From M3007 sp964646615 (GTDB lineage: Bacteria; Bacteroidota; Bacteroidia; Chitinophagales; Saprospiraceae), in the NCBI GenBank assembly GCA_964646615.1, contig CAZYEV010000095.1, forward strand, positions 1 to 64,000: a stretch of DNA of 64,000 nucleotides, read 5' to 3'. The notes under the pieces are model-generated. The model made no database searches. It was not told the origin of the DNA and saw only the letters and a program-made list of their open reading frames with translations. Position numbers and translations under genes: made by a program. Below, piece by piece: positions 34,818-42,441 of this stretch (its first letter is position 1; each line of letters starts with the position of its first letter).

Positions 34818-35675
34818 TTATTTGAAGTATCGGGTTTGCACGAAAAATCTGGGGTCGAGAGCCTTCAAATACCGGGCGGCCGCTGGCGACAGGATGACCT
34901 CGATGTTGGATTCGTACGTAGAGGGAATACGCCCGATGACGCGGGCATGCACTACTTGGCGGCTCATAGGGTTGGTTACGGCAATGGTGGAGCCGATAGC
35001 GGCTTCGCGGTGCAGGGCATAGAAATCGCCTTTTTCGTTGCTTTCGCGATTCCAGTAGCATACGCCCTGGCCGCTGTATTCGGTCAGCCGTTTCTTTTCC
35101 TCTTCAAAGCGGTCTCGGTGTGTTTGTTCGGGCACGGTTTCCACCACGGGTGTGGAGCGCCATTCGGCGGGTATGCCTTCGAGGCTCATCCAGCCGACGT
35201 GGAGCATCTGGCCGGGTTGGATGTTGTCGTTGCGCAAGCGGTTGCGCTGGCGCATAGAGTCCATGGGCATATCGAAGAGGCGCTTGGCCACGTGGAAGAG
35301 GTTATCGCCCGGCTGCACGACATAATAAAGCGGTGCGAAGTGCTGCCGTTCAAACAGCGCGCCTTCGTAGCGCCGGATAGCGCGGTTGGGAATAGGAACC
35401 TTCAGCAAGGTGCCTACCCGCAGCGTCGGGTCCTGCTGCAGCACCGGGTTGAGGTAGTACAGCTCTTCCAAACTCAGGCCGTAAAAGCGCGCCAGGGAAA
35501 ACGGCGTCTGCCCGGGCTTGACGATGTGATGCAGGTACTTCTGCCCGTTTTCTACGGTCAGCAGCACACTATCGCGCCAGGTGAGCAAGGGTTCAGCGCC
35601 TTTGGGCTGCGGCTTCTGGGCGAAAGCCGCAAGTTGACTGATGAGCCAGAGGATTACGAGGGTCTTCGGTCGCAT
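34818..35675 (-). CDS. Secreted LysM protein with C-terminal double-psi barrel-like domain
   Basis: The 285-residue product has a signal peptide (MRPKTLVILWLISQLAAFAQ). Two LysM modules follow, at about 47-92 (HHIVKPGQTPFSLARFYGLS ... LKVPIP) and about 117-160 (YYVVQPGDNLFHVAKRLF ... MLHVGW). The C-terminal region (about 200-285) includes GQGVCYWNRE, HREAAIGSTIAVTNP and VVHARVIGRIP, resembling the RlpA-like double-psi beta barrel. LysM binds peptidoglycan, and RlpA-like domains act on, or sit at, denuded glycan. A cell-wall role is therefore likely. Its promoter overlaps that of kdsB on the other strand. Confidence 0.85.
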   Translation of the reverse strand: MRPKTLVILWLISQLAAFAQKPQPKGAEPLLTWRDSVLLTVENGQKYLHHIVKPGQTPFSLARFYGLSLEELYYLNPVLQQDPTLRVGTLLKVPIPNRAIRRYEGALFERQHFAPLYYVVQPGDNLFHVAKRLFDMPMDSMRQRNRLRNDNIQPGQMLHVGWMSLEGIPAEWRSTPVVETVPEQTHRDRFEEEKKRLTEYSGQGVCYWNRESNEKGDFYALHREAAIGSTIAVTNPMSRQVVHARVIGRIPSTYESNIEVILSPAAARYLKALDPRFFVQTRYFK

Positions 35676-35689
35676 GGTGTTTCTCTCTG

Positions 35690-35697
35690 TATGTTTG
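35690..35697 (+). promoter_or_regulatory. -7 element TATGTTTG of kdsB
   Basis: TATGTTTG lies 38 bp before the GTG start 35736. It lies immediately beside the -7 element of the divergent LysM gene (35702-35709), so the two promoters face each other and overlap. Confidence 0.5.
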
Positions 35698-35701
35698 CGG
35701 G

Positions 35702-35709
35702 CAAAGGTA
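35702..35709 (-). promoter_or_regulatory. -7 element TACCTTTG of the LysM gene
   Basis: The minus strand reads TACCTTTG, 26 bp before ATG 35675. Confidence 0.6.
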
Positions 35710-35735
35710 AAGGTCTCTTCTGGCATAGAATAACC

Positions 35736-36494
35736 GTGGTAACAGCCATCATTCCGGCCCGGTACGCTTCCACGCGCTTTCCGGGCAAGCCGTTAGCCGA
35801 TATTTGGGGCAAAAGCATGCTCCAGCGCGTGTGGGAACAGGCGCGCAAAAGCGCCCGTGTGGAGCGCGTCATCGTGGCCACCGACGACGAGCGTATCTAC
35901 GAACACGTGCGCACCTTTGGTGGCGAGGTAATCATGACTCGCGCCGACCACCGAAGCGGCACCGACCGCTGCGCCGAAGTGGCCGCCAGCATCGAAACCG
36001 CTGAAATCGTCCTCAACATCCAGGGTGACGAGCCTTTTGTACAACCCGACCAAATTGATCTGTTAGTACGCACACTGACAGAGGCCCCCTCCCACTCTAT
36101 CGCCACATTGGTCAAACGCATCCACACGCCCGAGGAGCTGTTCAACTCGAATGTCGTCAAGGCTGTCTTTGCCCAAAATCGCCAGGCGCTTTATTTCAGC
36201 CGCCACCCTATTCCTTTCGTGCGCGGCATGGCACCGGAGGTCTGGCTTACGGCAGGCGAATTTTACAAGCATTTAGGCCTCTATGCTTTTCGGCGCGATG
36301 CTTTGCTGCAAATAGCCCGACTGCCCCCCTCGCCGCTGGAACTGGCCGAGTCTTTGGAACAGCTGCGCTGGCTGACGCACGGATACAGCATCGCCGTAGG
36401 CATCACCGACGCAGAGAGCATGGGCATTGATACTCCGGAAGACCTGGAGCGTTTGCTCGCCGGACCGCGGCCCGACGAGCAAACAGCCTCATAG
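35736..36494 (+). CDS. kdsB: 3-deoxy-manno-octulosonate cytidylyltransferase
   Basis: KdsB activates Kdo with CTP to CMP-Kdo for lipopolysaccharide core synthesis. The 252-residue cytoplasmic enzyme starts VVTAIIPARYASTRFPGKPL, the nucleotide-binding signature, and carries VIVATDDERIYEH, MTRADHRSGTDRCAEV, NIQGDEPF and a C-terminal GIDTPEDLERL. Family length is about 250. The start must be GTG 35736: the frame stays open far upstream, but only opposite the LysM gene. It converges with sucC, with 8 bp between stop codons. Confidence 0.95.
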   Translation: MVTAIIPARYASTRFPGKPLADIWGKSMLQRVWEQARKSARVERVIVATDDERIYEHVRTFGGEVIMTRADHRSGTDRCAEVAASIETAEIVLNIQGDEPFVQPDQIDLLVRTLTEAPSHSIATLVKRIHTPEELFNSNVVKAVFAQNRQALYFSRHPIPFVRGMAPEVWLTAGEFYKHLGLYAFRRDALLQIARLPPSPLELAESLEQLRWLTHGYSIAVGITDAESMGIDTPEDLERLLAGPRPDEQTAS

Positions 36495-36502
36495 ATTGCC
36501 CT

Positions 36503-37693
36503 TTAGCGCAGCACTTTTGACACCAAGTCAGCGGCTTCCTGGAACTCCACGGCGCCCATGACGCGCAGCCCTGACTCGTCTATGATTTTTTTGGCAATAT
36601 CAGCATTGGTGCCCTGCAGGCGCACGATGACCGGCACGGGAATGTCGCCGATGGATTTATAGGCGTCCACCACCCCTTGAGCCACGCGGTCGCAGCGCAC
36701 AATGCCGCCGAAAATGTTAATCAGGATGGCTTTCACGTTGGGGTCTTTCAGGATGATGCGCATGGCTTTCTCTACGCGCTGCGCATCGGCGGTGCCGCCC
36801 ACATCCAGGAAGTTGGCGGGTTCGCCGCCGGAGAGTTTGATGAGGTCCATGGTGGCCATGGCCAAACCGGCGCCGTTGACCATACAGCCGACGTTGCCGT
36901 CCAACTTGACGTAGTTGAGGTCGTTTTCGCGCGCTTCCACATCAGTGGGGTCTTCCTCGTCGGTGTCGCGCAGGGCCGCCAGGTCGGGGTGACGCATGAG
37001 GGCATTGTCGTCGAGCACTACTTTGGCGTCCACGGCGATGATCTGCTCGTCAGAAGTCTTCAGGCACGGGTTGATTTCAAAGAGGGAGGCATCGCTGCCG
37101 ATAAAGGCGGCGTACAGTTTCTGGACAAAAGCCGTCATCTCCTTGTGTGCCTGACCGCTCAAGCCGAGGTTGAAGGCTACTTTAGCGGCCTGGAACGGGC
37201 GCAGGCCCAGCAGCGGGTCTACGAACTCTGTAAACACGCGCTCGGGGGTCTTTTCGGCTACGGCCTCAATGTCCATGCCGCCGTCGGGCGAATAGATGAT
37301 CACGTTGCCGTTGCGCGAGCGGTCCGTCAGGATGCTGATGTAGTACTCTTTAGGCTCGTGCGCACCGGGGTAGAAGACGTCTTGCGCTACCAGCACCTTG
37401 CGCACCAATTTGCCCTGTGGCGGCGTCTGCGGGGTAACGAGCATCATCCCCAGGATCTGGCTTGCCAGCTGGCGTGCCTCGGCGGGACTCTTGGCCAGCT
37501 TCACCCCGCCGCCTTTGCCGCGGCCGCCGGCGTGTATCTGGGCCTTAATCACGCACCAGTCCGACTGGTACAGTTCTTTCAATTTGTGGGCCGCCGCCTC
37601 GGCTTCTTCAGGCGTGTGGGCCAGAATGCCCTCCTGGATCTTGACTCCGTAGGATTTGAGCAGCTCTTTTCCCTGGTATTCGTGTAAGTTCAT
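36503..37693 (-). CDS. sucC: ADP-forming succinate-CoA ligase subunit beta
   Basis: SucC with SucD converts succinyl-CoA to succinate with ATP formation in the TCA cycle. The 396-residue protein has the ATP-grasp start MNLHEYQGKELLKSYGV, the loop QIHAGGRGKGGGVKLAKS, FEINPCL, MVNGAGLAMATMDLIKL, FLDVGGTA and INIFGGIVRCD with the CoA-side grip. It is full length. sucD is not adjacent, which is common in Bacteroidota. A TACCTTTG element lies 68 bp upstream. Confidence 0.96.
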   Translation of the reverse strand: MNLHEYQGKELLKSYGVKIQEGILAHTPEEAEAAAHKLKELYQSDWCVIKAQIHAGGRGKGGGVKLAKSPAEARQLASQILGMMLVTPQTPPQGKLVRKVLVAQDVFYPGAHEPKEYYISILTDRSRNGNVIIYSPDGGMDIEAVAEKTPERVFTEFVDPLLGLRPFQAAKVAFNLGLSGQAHKEMTAFVQKLYAAFIGSDASLFEINPCLKTSDEQIIAVDAKVVLDDNALMRHPDLAALRDTDEEDPTDVEARENDLNYVKLDGNVGCMVNGAGLAMATMDLIKLSGGEPANFLDVGGTADAQRVEKAMRIILKDPNVKAILINIFGGIVRCDRVAQGVVDAYKSIGDIPVPVIVRLQGTNADIAKKIIDESGLRVMGAVEFQEAADLVSKVLR

Positions 37694-37761
37694 GGAAGGT
37701 GTGTAGCGTCGTTATGTTTTGGTGAGAAAATGGCGCCCCCACGCCACAGCGGCGGGCGCGG

Positions 37762-37769
37762 CAAAGGTA
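37762..37769 (-). promoter_or_regulatory. -7 element TACCTTTG of sucC
   Basis: The minus strand reads TACCTTTG, 68 bp before ATG 37693. Confidence 0.6.
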
Positions 37770-37896
37770 GCGATTTGATGCAAAGAGCAACGCCGGTGGC
37801 TTCCGTAATGCGTTGGCCATAATGAGCAAAACCACCAGAATGCCACACTGCTCCCGACGCATGTAAAAGAGGCATATGCCGTTGGCTGCAACCTTT

Positions 37897-38271
37897 TCAC
37901 TCCACCACTCCGCTTATCCACAGGATTTCGGCGCGGCGCTGGCGGTCGAAGTAGACTTTAATTTTTTTGCGGAAAGGGCCGCCGCGGTCGGCGTGGAAAT
38001 CAATACGTACCTCGCCGCGCTGCCCTGGGGCGATGGGTTCTGCGGGCCAGTCTGCAGCCGTACAGCCGCATTCGGTGCGAACGGTCTCTAAAGCAATGGC
38101 TTCAGGAGCAATGTTTTCAAAAATAAAGCGATGCTCGACAGTGCGTCCCTGACGCACCTGGCCAAAATCGTGCTCGGTGCCATCTGGCCAGCGCACAACA
38201 GAGTTATCGGCAGCGCTGAGCAACAGCAGCAACAGCAAGCCAGCGAAAGGCTTCAGTAATATGTTTTTCAT
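37897..38271 (-). CDS. DUF1573 domain protein, exported
   Basis: The 124-residue product has an N-terminal hydrophobic signal (LLKPFAGLLLLLLLSAA) and one DUF1573 (ASH-like, immunoglobulin-fold) domain. The domain shows HDFGQVRQGRTVEHRFIFEN, the diagnostic ECGCTAADWP (Cys68 and Cys70), IAPGQRGEVRIDF and GPFRKKIKVYF. The family is very common in Bacteroidota and its role is unknown. ATG 38271 supplies the signal peptide. It is upstream of sucC on the same strand but 200 bp away, with a separate promoter in between. Confidence 0.88.
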   Translation of the reverse strand: MKNILLKPFAGLLLLLLLSAADNSVVRWPDGTEHDFGQVRQGRTVEHRFIFENIAPEAIALETVRTECGCTAADWPAEPIAPGQRGEVRIDFHADRGGPFRKKIKVYFDRQRRAEILWISGVVE

Positions 38272-38658
38272 GAAAAAAAGAGCGTCCTCGTGGAAATGAG
38301 CTGCAAAGTACGGGCGTACGTGCCAGTTTTCCTGTCGCATCTGGCCAAGCCCATAACGACCACAACGCAAGATCGGCGAGCGCAGACTCAATAATTCCCT
38401 GTTTATCGTGGCAACTTTTTTCCTGTCGCTGCTATCCTCTGACGGTGATTTCCTTACCTTTGCCGCGTATCCCACCTGTCGGCGCTACCGACATATCTCT
38501 CCTACGGATAAGACCGATGTTTTTTCGAGCGACGTCTGATTTTTTTTCAGCGCGTCGTAACGCTTGCCGCGTAGCCTGTACTATCTCGAGTTTATCAGAT
38601 AGCGAGGGCACAAACGGCAGTGGCCCGATTATTTTTTGTTTTAATGCGTCATCAAAAC
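38272..38658. other. Divergent intergenic region with a long leader for the synthase gene
   Basis: This holds the upstream region of the DUF1573 gene (minus strand; TACTTTG near 38304-38310, one base short of consensus) and, on the plus strand, TACCTTTG at 38455-38462. The latter would leave a leader of about 190 nt before ATG 38659. The leader contains small inverted repeats (for example TGTCGGCGCTACCGACA near 38477-38493) and T runs. No known riboswitch and no convincing gene were seen. Confidence 0.45.
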
Positions 38659-39696
38659 ATGGTTTACAGCAACATTTTAGAGACCATCGGCAAAACCCCA
38701 TTAGTGCGTTTACACAAGACAGTAACCGACATTCCAGCTCAGGTGTATGCGAAGTTAGAGTCCTTCAACCCTGGTCTGAGTGCGAAAGACCGCATTGCCC
38801 TGCATATCATTGAGCGGGCGGAACAGATGGGGCGTTTGCAGCCGGGCGGCACCGTGGTGGATGCCACCAGCGGCAATACGGGCTTCAGCTTAGCCATGGT
38901 ATGCGCGTGGAAAGGCTATCGCTGCGTGCTGACGGTTACCGATAAAATCTCCAAAGACAAGCTGAACAACCTGCTCGCCATGGGGGCGGAAGTCGTTCTG
39001 TGCCCTAAGGACGCGCGCCATGATGACCCGAACTCCTACGTGCGCCGCGCCGAGCAACTGGCGCGCGAAATACCCGGCGCCTTTTACGCCAACCAGAATT
39101 TCAACATAGACAACCCTGAGGCGCACTACCTGAGCACAGGGCCTGAAATCTGGGAAGAAACCAACGGCCGCGTTACCTGGCTCATCGGAAGTGCCAGCAC
39201 CGGCGGCACGCTGTGCGGTACGGGACGCTACTTGCGCGAGCAAAACCCCAACCTGCGCATCATTGCTATAGATGCCTACGGCTCCGTATTGAAGAAGTAT
39301 CACGAAACGGGCATCCTCGATGAAAATGAAATCGGGCCTTACCACATCGAAGGCACCGGCAAAAACTTCATCCCTGGCAACGTGGATTTCCACCTCATTG
39401 ACCGCTTCGTCAAGGTTACGGACAAAGACAGCGCCCTGCGCACACGCGAACTGGCGCGCCAGGAGGGCATCATGGCCGGCTACTCCAGCGGGGCTGTACT
39501 GCAAGGGCTGCGGCAGATAGCGGGACAACTCACTCCCGACGATGTCGTCGTCCTGCTCTTTGCCGACCACGGCAGTAAATACGTGTCGAAGGTGTTCGAC
39601 GACGATTGGATGCGCAAACAGGGCTTCTTAGACGAAGACACGCTGGAAGAAGCCTCCGTGCCCACCAATGCAGCCACGTGGCACACAACGGTCTAA
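38659..39696 (+). CDS. Cysteine synthase / cystathionine beta-synthase-like PLP enzyme
   Basis: The 345-residue cytoplasmic enzyme belongs to the beta-family of PLP proteins that make cysteine from O-acetylserine, or cystathionine from serine and homocysteine. It starts MVYSNILETIGKTPLVRLHK. The PLP lysine is Lys43 in SAKDRIAL, the phosphate-binding loop is SGNTG at 71-75, and GSASTGGTLCG and GYSSGAV are also present. The block IEGTGKNFIPGNVDFHLID is closer to cystathionine beta-synthase than to CysK, but there is no C-terminal CBS pair. An in-frame ATG at 38644 is also possible. A serine-palmitoyltransferase-like gene follows 46 bp later, with its own promoter element. Confidence 0.88.
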   Translation: MVYSNILETIGKTPLVRLHKTVTDIPAQVYAKLESFNPGLSAKDRIALHIIERAEQMGRLQPGGTVVDATSGNTGFSLAMVCAWKGYRCVLTVTDKISKDKLNNLLAMGAEVVLCPKDARHDDPNSYVRRAEQLAREIPGAFYANQNFNIDNPEAHYLSTGPEIWEETNGRVTWLIGSASTGGTLCGTGRYLREQNPNLRIIAIDAYGSVLKKYHETGILDENEIGPYHIEGTGKNFIPGNVDFHLIDRFVKVTDKDSALRTRELARQEGIMAGYSSGAVLQGLRQIAGQLTPDDVVVLLFADHGSKYVSKVFDDDWMRKQGFLDEDTLEEASVPTNAATWHTTV

Positions 39697-39714
39697 AGCA
39701 ATCAGCGACCACCG

Positions 39715-39722
39715 TACCTTTG
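39715..39722 (+). promoter_or_regulatory. -7 element TACCTTTG of the alpha-oxoamine synthase gene
   Basis: An exact TACCTTTG lies 20 bp before ATG 39743 in the 46-bp gap. Confidence 0.6.
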
Positions 39723-39742
39723 CGCACTCATTTTCACACACT

Positions 39743-40984
39743 ATGGACTTATTCGCACGCATTTTAGAGCAAGCCGGCCCGTTGGGCAAATACGCCGACA
39801 TGGCCGAGGGCTACTACATGTTCCCGCAATTGGAGGGAGAACTGGGCAATCGCATGTACTTCCAGGGCAAGGAAGTCATCTGCTGGAGCATCAACAACTA
39901 CCTGGGCTTGGCCAACCACCCCGAGGTACGCAAGGCTGACGCCGAAAGCGCTGCGCGCTGGGGCTTAGCCTACCCCATGGGCGCCCGCATGATGAGCGGC
40001 GAAACGAAACGCCACCAGGAGCTGGAAACTAACCTGGCACATTTTGTAGGCAAAGAGGCTGGCTACCTGCTCAACTACGGCTATCAGGGCATTATGTCGG
40101 TCATTGATGCCCTGCTGACGCGCCGCGACGTGGTCGTGTATGATGCCGAAAGCCACGCCTGCATCGTGGACGCCGTGCGCATGCACTTGGGCAAACGCTT
40201 CGCTTTCGCGCACAACGACATCGCCAGCCTGCACAAAAACTTGGAGCGCGCCCAAAAGATTACCCAAGAGACGGGTGGGGGTATCTTAGTCATCACGGAG
40301 GGCGTCTTCGGCATGCGCGGTGACCAGGGTAAACTGCGTGAAATCGTCGCCCTCAAAGAGCAGTACAACTTCCGTCTACTCATTGACGACGCTCACGGCT
40401 TCGGCATGCTGGGCAAAACAGGCGCCGGTGCCGCCGAAGAACAGGGCGTAACCGACGAGGTGGACCTCTACTTCAGCACCTTCGCCAAAAGCATGGCCCT
40501 TATCGGCGCCTTCATAGCGGGGCCCAAAGACATCATCCGCTACCTGCGCTACAACATGCGCTCGCAGATCTTCGCCAAGTCGCTGCCCATGCCCATTGTA
40601 GAGGGCGCCATCAAGCGCTTCGAACTGCTCAAAACACGGCCCGAACTGCGTGAGCGCCTGTGGAAAAACGTGCACGCCCTGCAAAACGGCCTGCGCGAAC
40701 GCGGCTTCGACTTAGGCGACACCAACACCTGCGTTACACCGGTGTACATGCAAGGCGCCATTGAAGAAACCACCGCTTTGGTACGCGACATGCGCGAAAA
40801 CTATGGCATCTTCTGCTCCGTGGTGGTCTATCCGGTTGTGCCCAAAGACATGGTCATTCTGCGCCTTATACCCACTGCCGTACACACGGACGAAGACATC
40901 CGCCTGACGCTGGAAGCCTTCTCCGCTGTGCGAGAGAAGTTGGAAAAGGGCGTTTATCGGCAAATGCTGCAACAACCTGCCTGA
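39743..40984 (+). CDS. Alpha-oxoamine synthase, probable serine palmitoyltransferase
   Basis: This 413-residue PLP enzyme joins an amino acid to an acyl-CoA with loss of CO2. The family core is clear: SINNYLGLANHPEV, His138 in ESHAC, IDDAHGFGMLGKTGAGAAE (Asp215/His218), and the PLP lysine Lys249 in STFAKSMALIGAF. The N-terminal block (GPLGKYADMAEGYYMFPQL) is the form I associate with Bacteroidota serine palmitoyltransferase, the first step of sphingolipid synthesis, not with glycine C-acetyltransferase (kbl). That choice rests on memory of the family and is less certain than the class. A methyltransferase gene follows after 9 bp. Confidence 0.82.
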   Translation: MDLFARILEQAGPLGKYADMAEGYYMFPQLEGELGNRMYFQGKEVICWSINNYLGLANHPEVRKADAESAARWGLAYPMGARMMSGETKRHQELETNLAHFVGKEAGYLLNYGYQGIMSVIDALLTRRDVVVYDAESHACIVDAVRMHLGKRFAFAHNDIASLHKNLERAQKITQETGGGILVITEGVFGMRGDQGKLREIVALKEQYNFRLLIDDAHGFGMLGKTGAGAAEEQGVTDEVDLYFSTFAKSMALIGAFIAGPKDIIRYLRYNMRSQIFAKSLPMPIVEGAIKRFELLKTRPELRERLWKNVHALQNGLRERGFDLGDTNTCVTPVYMQGAIEETTALVRDMRENYGIFCSVVVYPVVPKDMVILRLIPTAVHTDEDIRLTLEAFSAVREKLEKGVYRQMLQQPA

Positions 40985-40993
40985 GGCAAGGTC

Positions 40994-41746
40994 ATGGATA
41001 CCGGGCCAAAAGACCTGTTCTCTGCGCAGGCTTCCGAGTATGCCCGGTTTCGGCCTGCATATCCGGCAGGGCTTTTCCATTTTTTGTTCGACCACAGCCC
41101 GGCTCTCGAGCGGGCATGGGATTGCGCCACCGGCAACGGGCAAATCGCACTGCGGCTGGCGGAACGCTTCGCACACGTGGACGCTACCGACATCAGCGCC
41201 CGCCAGCTGCAGCACGCCCACCGGCACCCGCGCATCCACTACGCCCTGGGCCGGGCGGAAGCGCCTGACTTTCCAGACGCTGTTTTTGACCTCATCACCG
41301 TAGGCCAGGCGGCGCACTGGTTCGATCTGGAGCGCTTCTACGCCCAGGCGAAACGACTGCTAAAACCCCATGGCCTGCTGGCTTTAGTCGGCTACGCACG
41401 CCTGCGCACCGAGCCTGCTGTGGCAACGCTGATGGAGATACTTTATTCGGACATCCTGGGGCCGTACTGGGAGCCTGAAAGACGCTTAGTGGAGACGGAG
41501 TACCAGACGCTGCCCTTCCCTTTTGAAGAAATTTCTTTGCCGCCTCTGCACATCGAATACGCCTGGACACGCGCCCAGCTGTTGGGCTACCTGAGCACCT
41601 GGTCAGCCGTACAGCGCTATGCGCAGCAAACGGGCCAGTCACCTTTTTCGTCCGAATGGCTGGAGCAACTGGCCGCCGCCTGGCCCGGCGAAGAGACGCG
41701 CACGGTGCAGTTTCCGGTGTTTGGGCGCGTGGGGTATTGTCGGTAA
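40994..41746 (+). CDS. Class I SAM-dependent methyltransferase
   Basis: The 250-residue cytoplasmic protein has a Rossmann-type methyltransferase core. Motif I is WDCATGNGQIALRL (about 43-56), the acidic end of strand 2 is VDATDISARQL, motif IV-like is DLITVGQAAHWFD, and LLKPHGLLALVGY follows. The segment after PDAVFDLITVGQAAHWFD is typical of the family related to yeast Tmt1 and S. aureus-type small-molecule methyltransferases. The substrate is unknown. It starts 9 bp after the serine-palmitoyltransferase-like gene, so the two are probably cotranscribed; a role in lipid modification is possible but not shown. Confidence 0.88.
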   Translation: MDTGPKDLFSAQASEYARFRPAYPAGLFHFLFDHSPALERAWDCATGNGQIALRLAERFAHVDATDISARQLQHAHRHPRIHYALGRAEAPDFPDAVFDLITVGQAAHWFDLERFYAQAKRLLKPHGLLALVGYARLRTEPAVATLMEILYSDILGPYWEPERRLVETEYQTLPFPFEEISLPPLHIEYAWTRAQLLGYLSTWSAVQRYAQQTGQSPFSSEWLEQLAAAWPGEETRTVQFPVFGRVGYCR

Positions 41747-41771
41747 AAATTTCCTCTTTGCGAAACGCCAA

Positions 41772-41779
41772 TACCTTTG
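41772..41779 (+). promoter_or_regulatory. -7 element TACCTTTG with a very short leader
   Basis: TACCTTTG is separated from ATG 41788 by only eight bases (CCGCTGCT), so the 5' leader would be at most a few nucleotides. Confidence 0.6.
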
Positions 41780-41787
41780 CCGCTGCT

Positions 41788-42441
41788 ATGGCCGCCGACA
41801 CCTACCGCACGCTGACTGGCCCTGCAACGGGCGAATACAAAGACCGCGGCAGCAAATTTCTCGCCTACGCCTTCCCGGCCGAAACGGAAGAGGAGGCACT
41901 GACACACGTGGCCGCTCTGCGCAAGCAACACCCAAAGGCCAACCACCACTGCTTTGCCTGGCGCTTAGGGAGGGAGGGCCAGCGCTTCCGTGCCAATGAC
42001 GACGGCGAACCCTCAGGCACTGCCGGGCGGCCTATCCTGGGCCAGATAGATGCAGCCGGGTTGACGAACGTCGTCGTTGTGGTGGTGCGCTATTTCGGCG
42101 GCACCCTCCTGGGCACTTCGGGCCTCATACAGGCCTATCGCGAAAGCGCAGCCGAAGCCCTGCGCAACGCGTCTGTGGTGGAGCGCACCATTCTGGCAGA
42201 AGTGCACACCAGAGTAGCCTACGCCGCACTGCCCGAATGGACAAGCGCGTGCAGGCGCCTCGGCCTCGAAATCCTTCGCGAAGATTACGGCGAAACGACC
42301 GCCTCCCTCACCTTGGGCATCCCGCGCAGCCGGGTCGAGGAGGCTTTGCTCCAGCTAAAGGCACATTTGTGGAAAACGTCCCTGGAGGATGCGCGCACCC
42401 TTCCGTGGCCCAACGGTGTGGCCTTAGAAGGGCAGGTATAG
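41788..42441 (+). CDS. YigZ/IMPACT family protein
   Basis: The 217-residue cytoplasmic protein belongs to the YigZ/IMPACT family: an N-terminal domain of RNase PH/S5-like fold (about 1-125) and a C-terminal ferredoxin-like domain (DUF1949-like). Diagnostic parts are RGSKFLAYAFPAETEEEA, HHCFAWRLG, NDDGEPSGTAGRPILGQI and VVRYFGGTLLGTSGLIQAY. The eukaryotic relative binds GCN1, but the bacterial role is unknown. ATG 41788 is supported by the closely placed promoter; upstream in-frame codons lie in the methyltransferase gene. Its last 18 bp overlap the end of the convergent acyl-CoA dehydrogenase gene. Confidence 0.92.
   Translation: MAADTYRTLTGPATGEYKDRGSKFLAYAFPAETEEEALTHVAALRKQHPKANHHCFAWRLGREGQRFRANDDGEPSGTAGRPILGQIDAAGLTNVVVVVVRYFGGTLLGTSGLIQAYRESAAEALRNASVVERTILAEVHTRVAYAALPEWTSACRRLGLEILREDYGETTASLTLGIPRSRVEEALLQLKAHLWKTSLEDARTLPWPNGVALEGQV

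Noticed and set aside
34800..35735. Upstream extension of the kdsB frame by 312 codons
   Set aside because: It lies opposite the LysM gene; the KdsB signature begins directly at GTG 35736.
38455..38658. Small protein encoded upstream of the synthase
   Set aside because: Short frames in the leader have no consistent start signal or coding-like composition; a structured leader explains the gap better.
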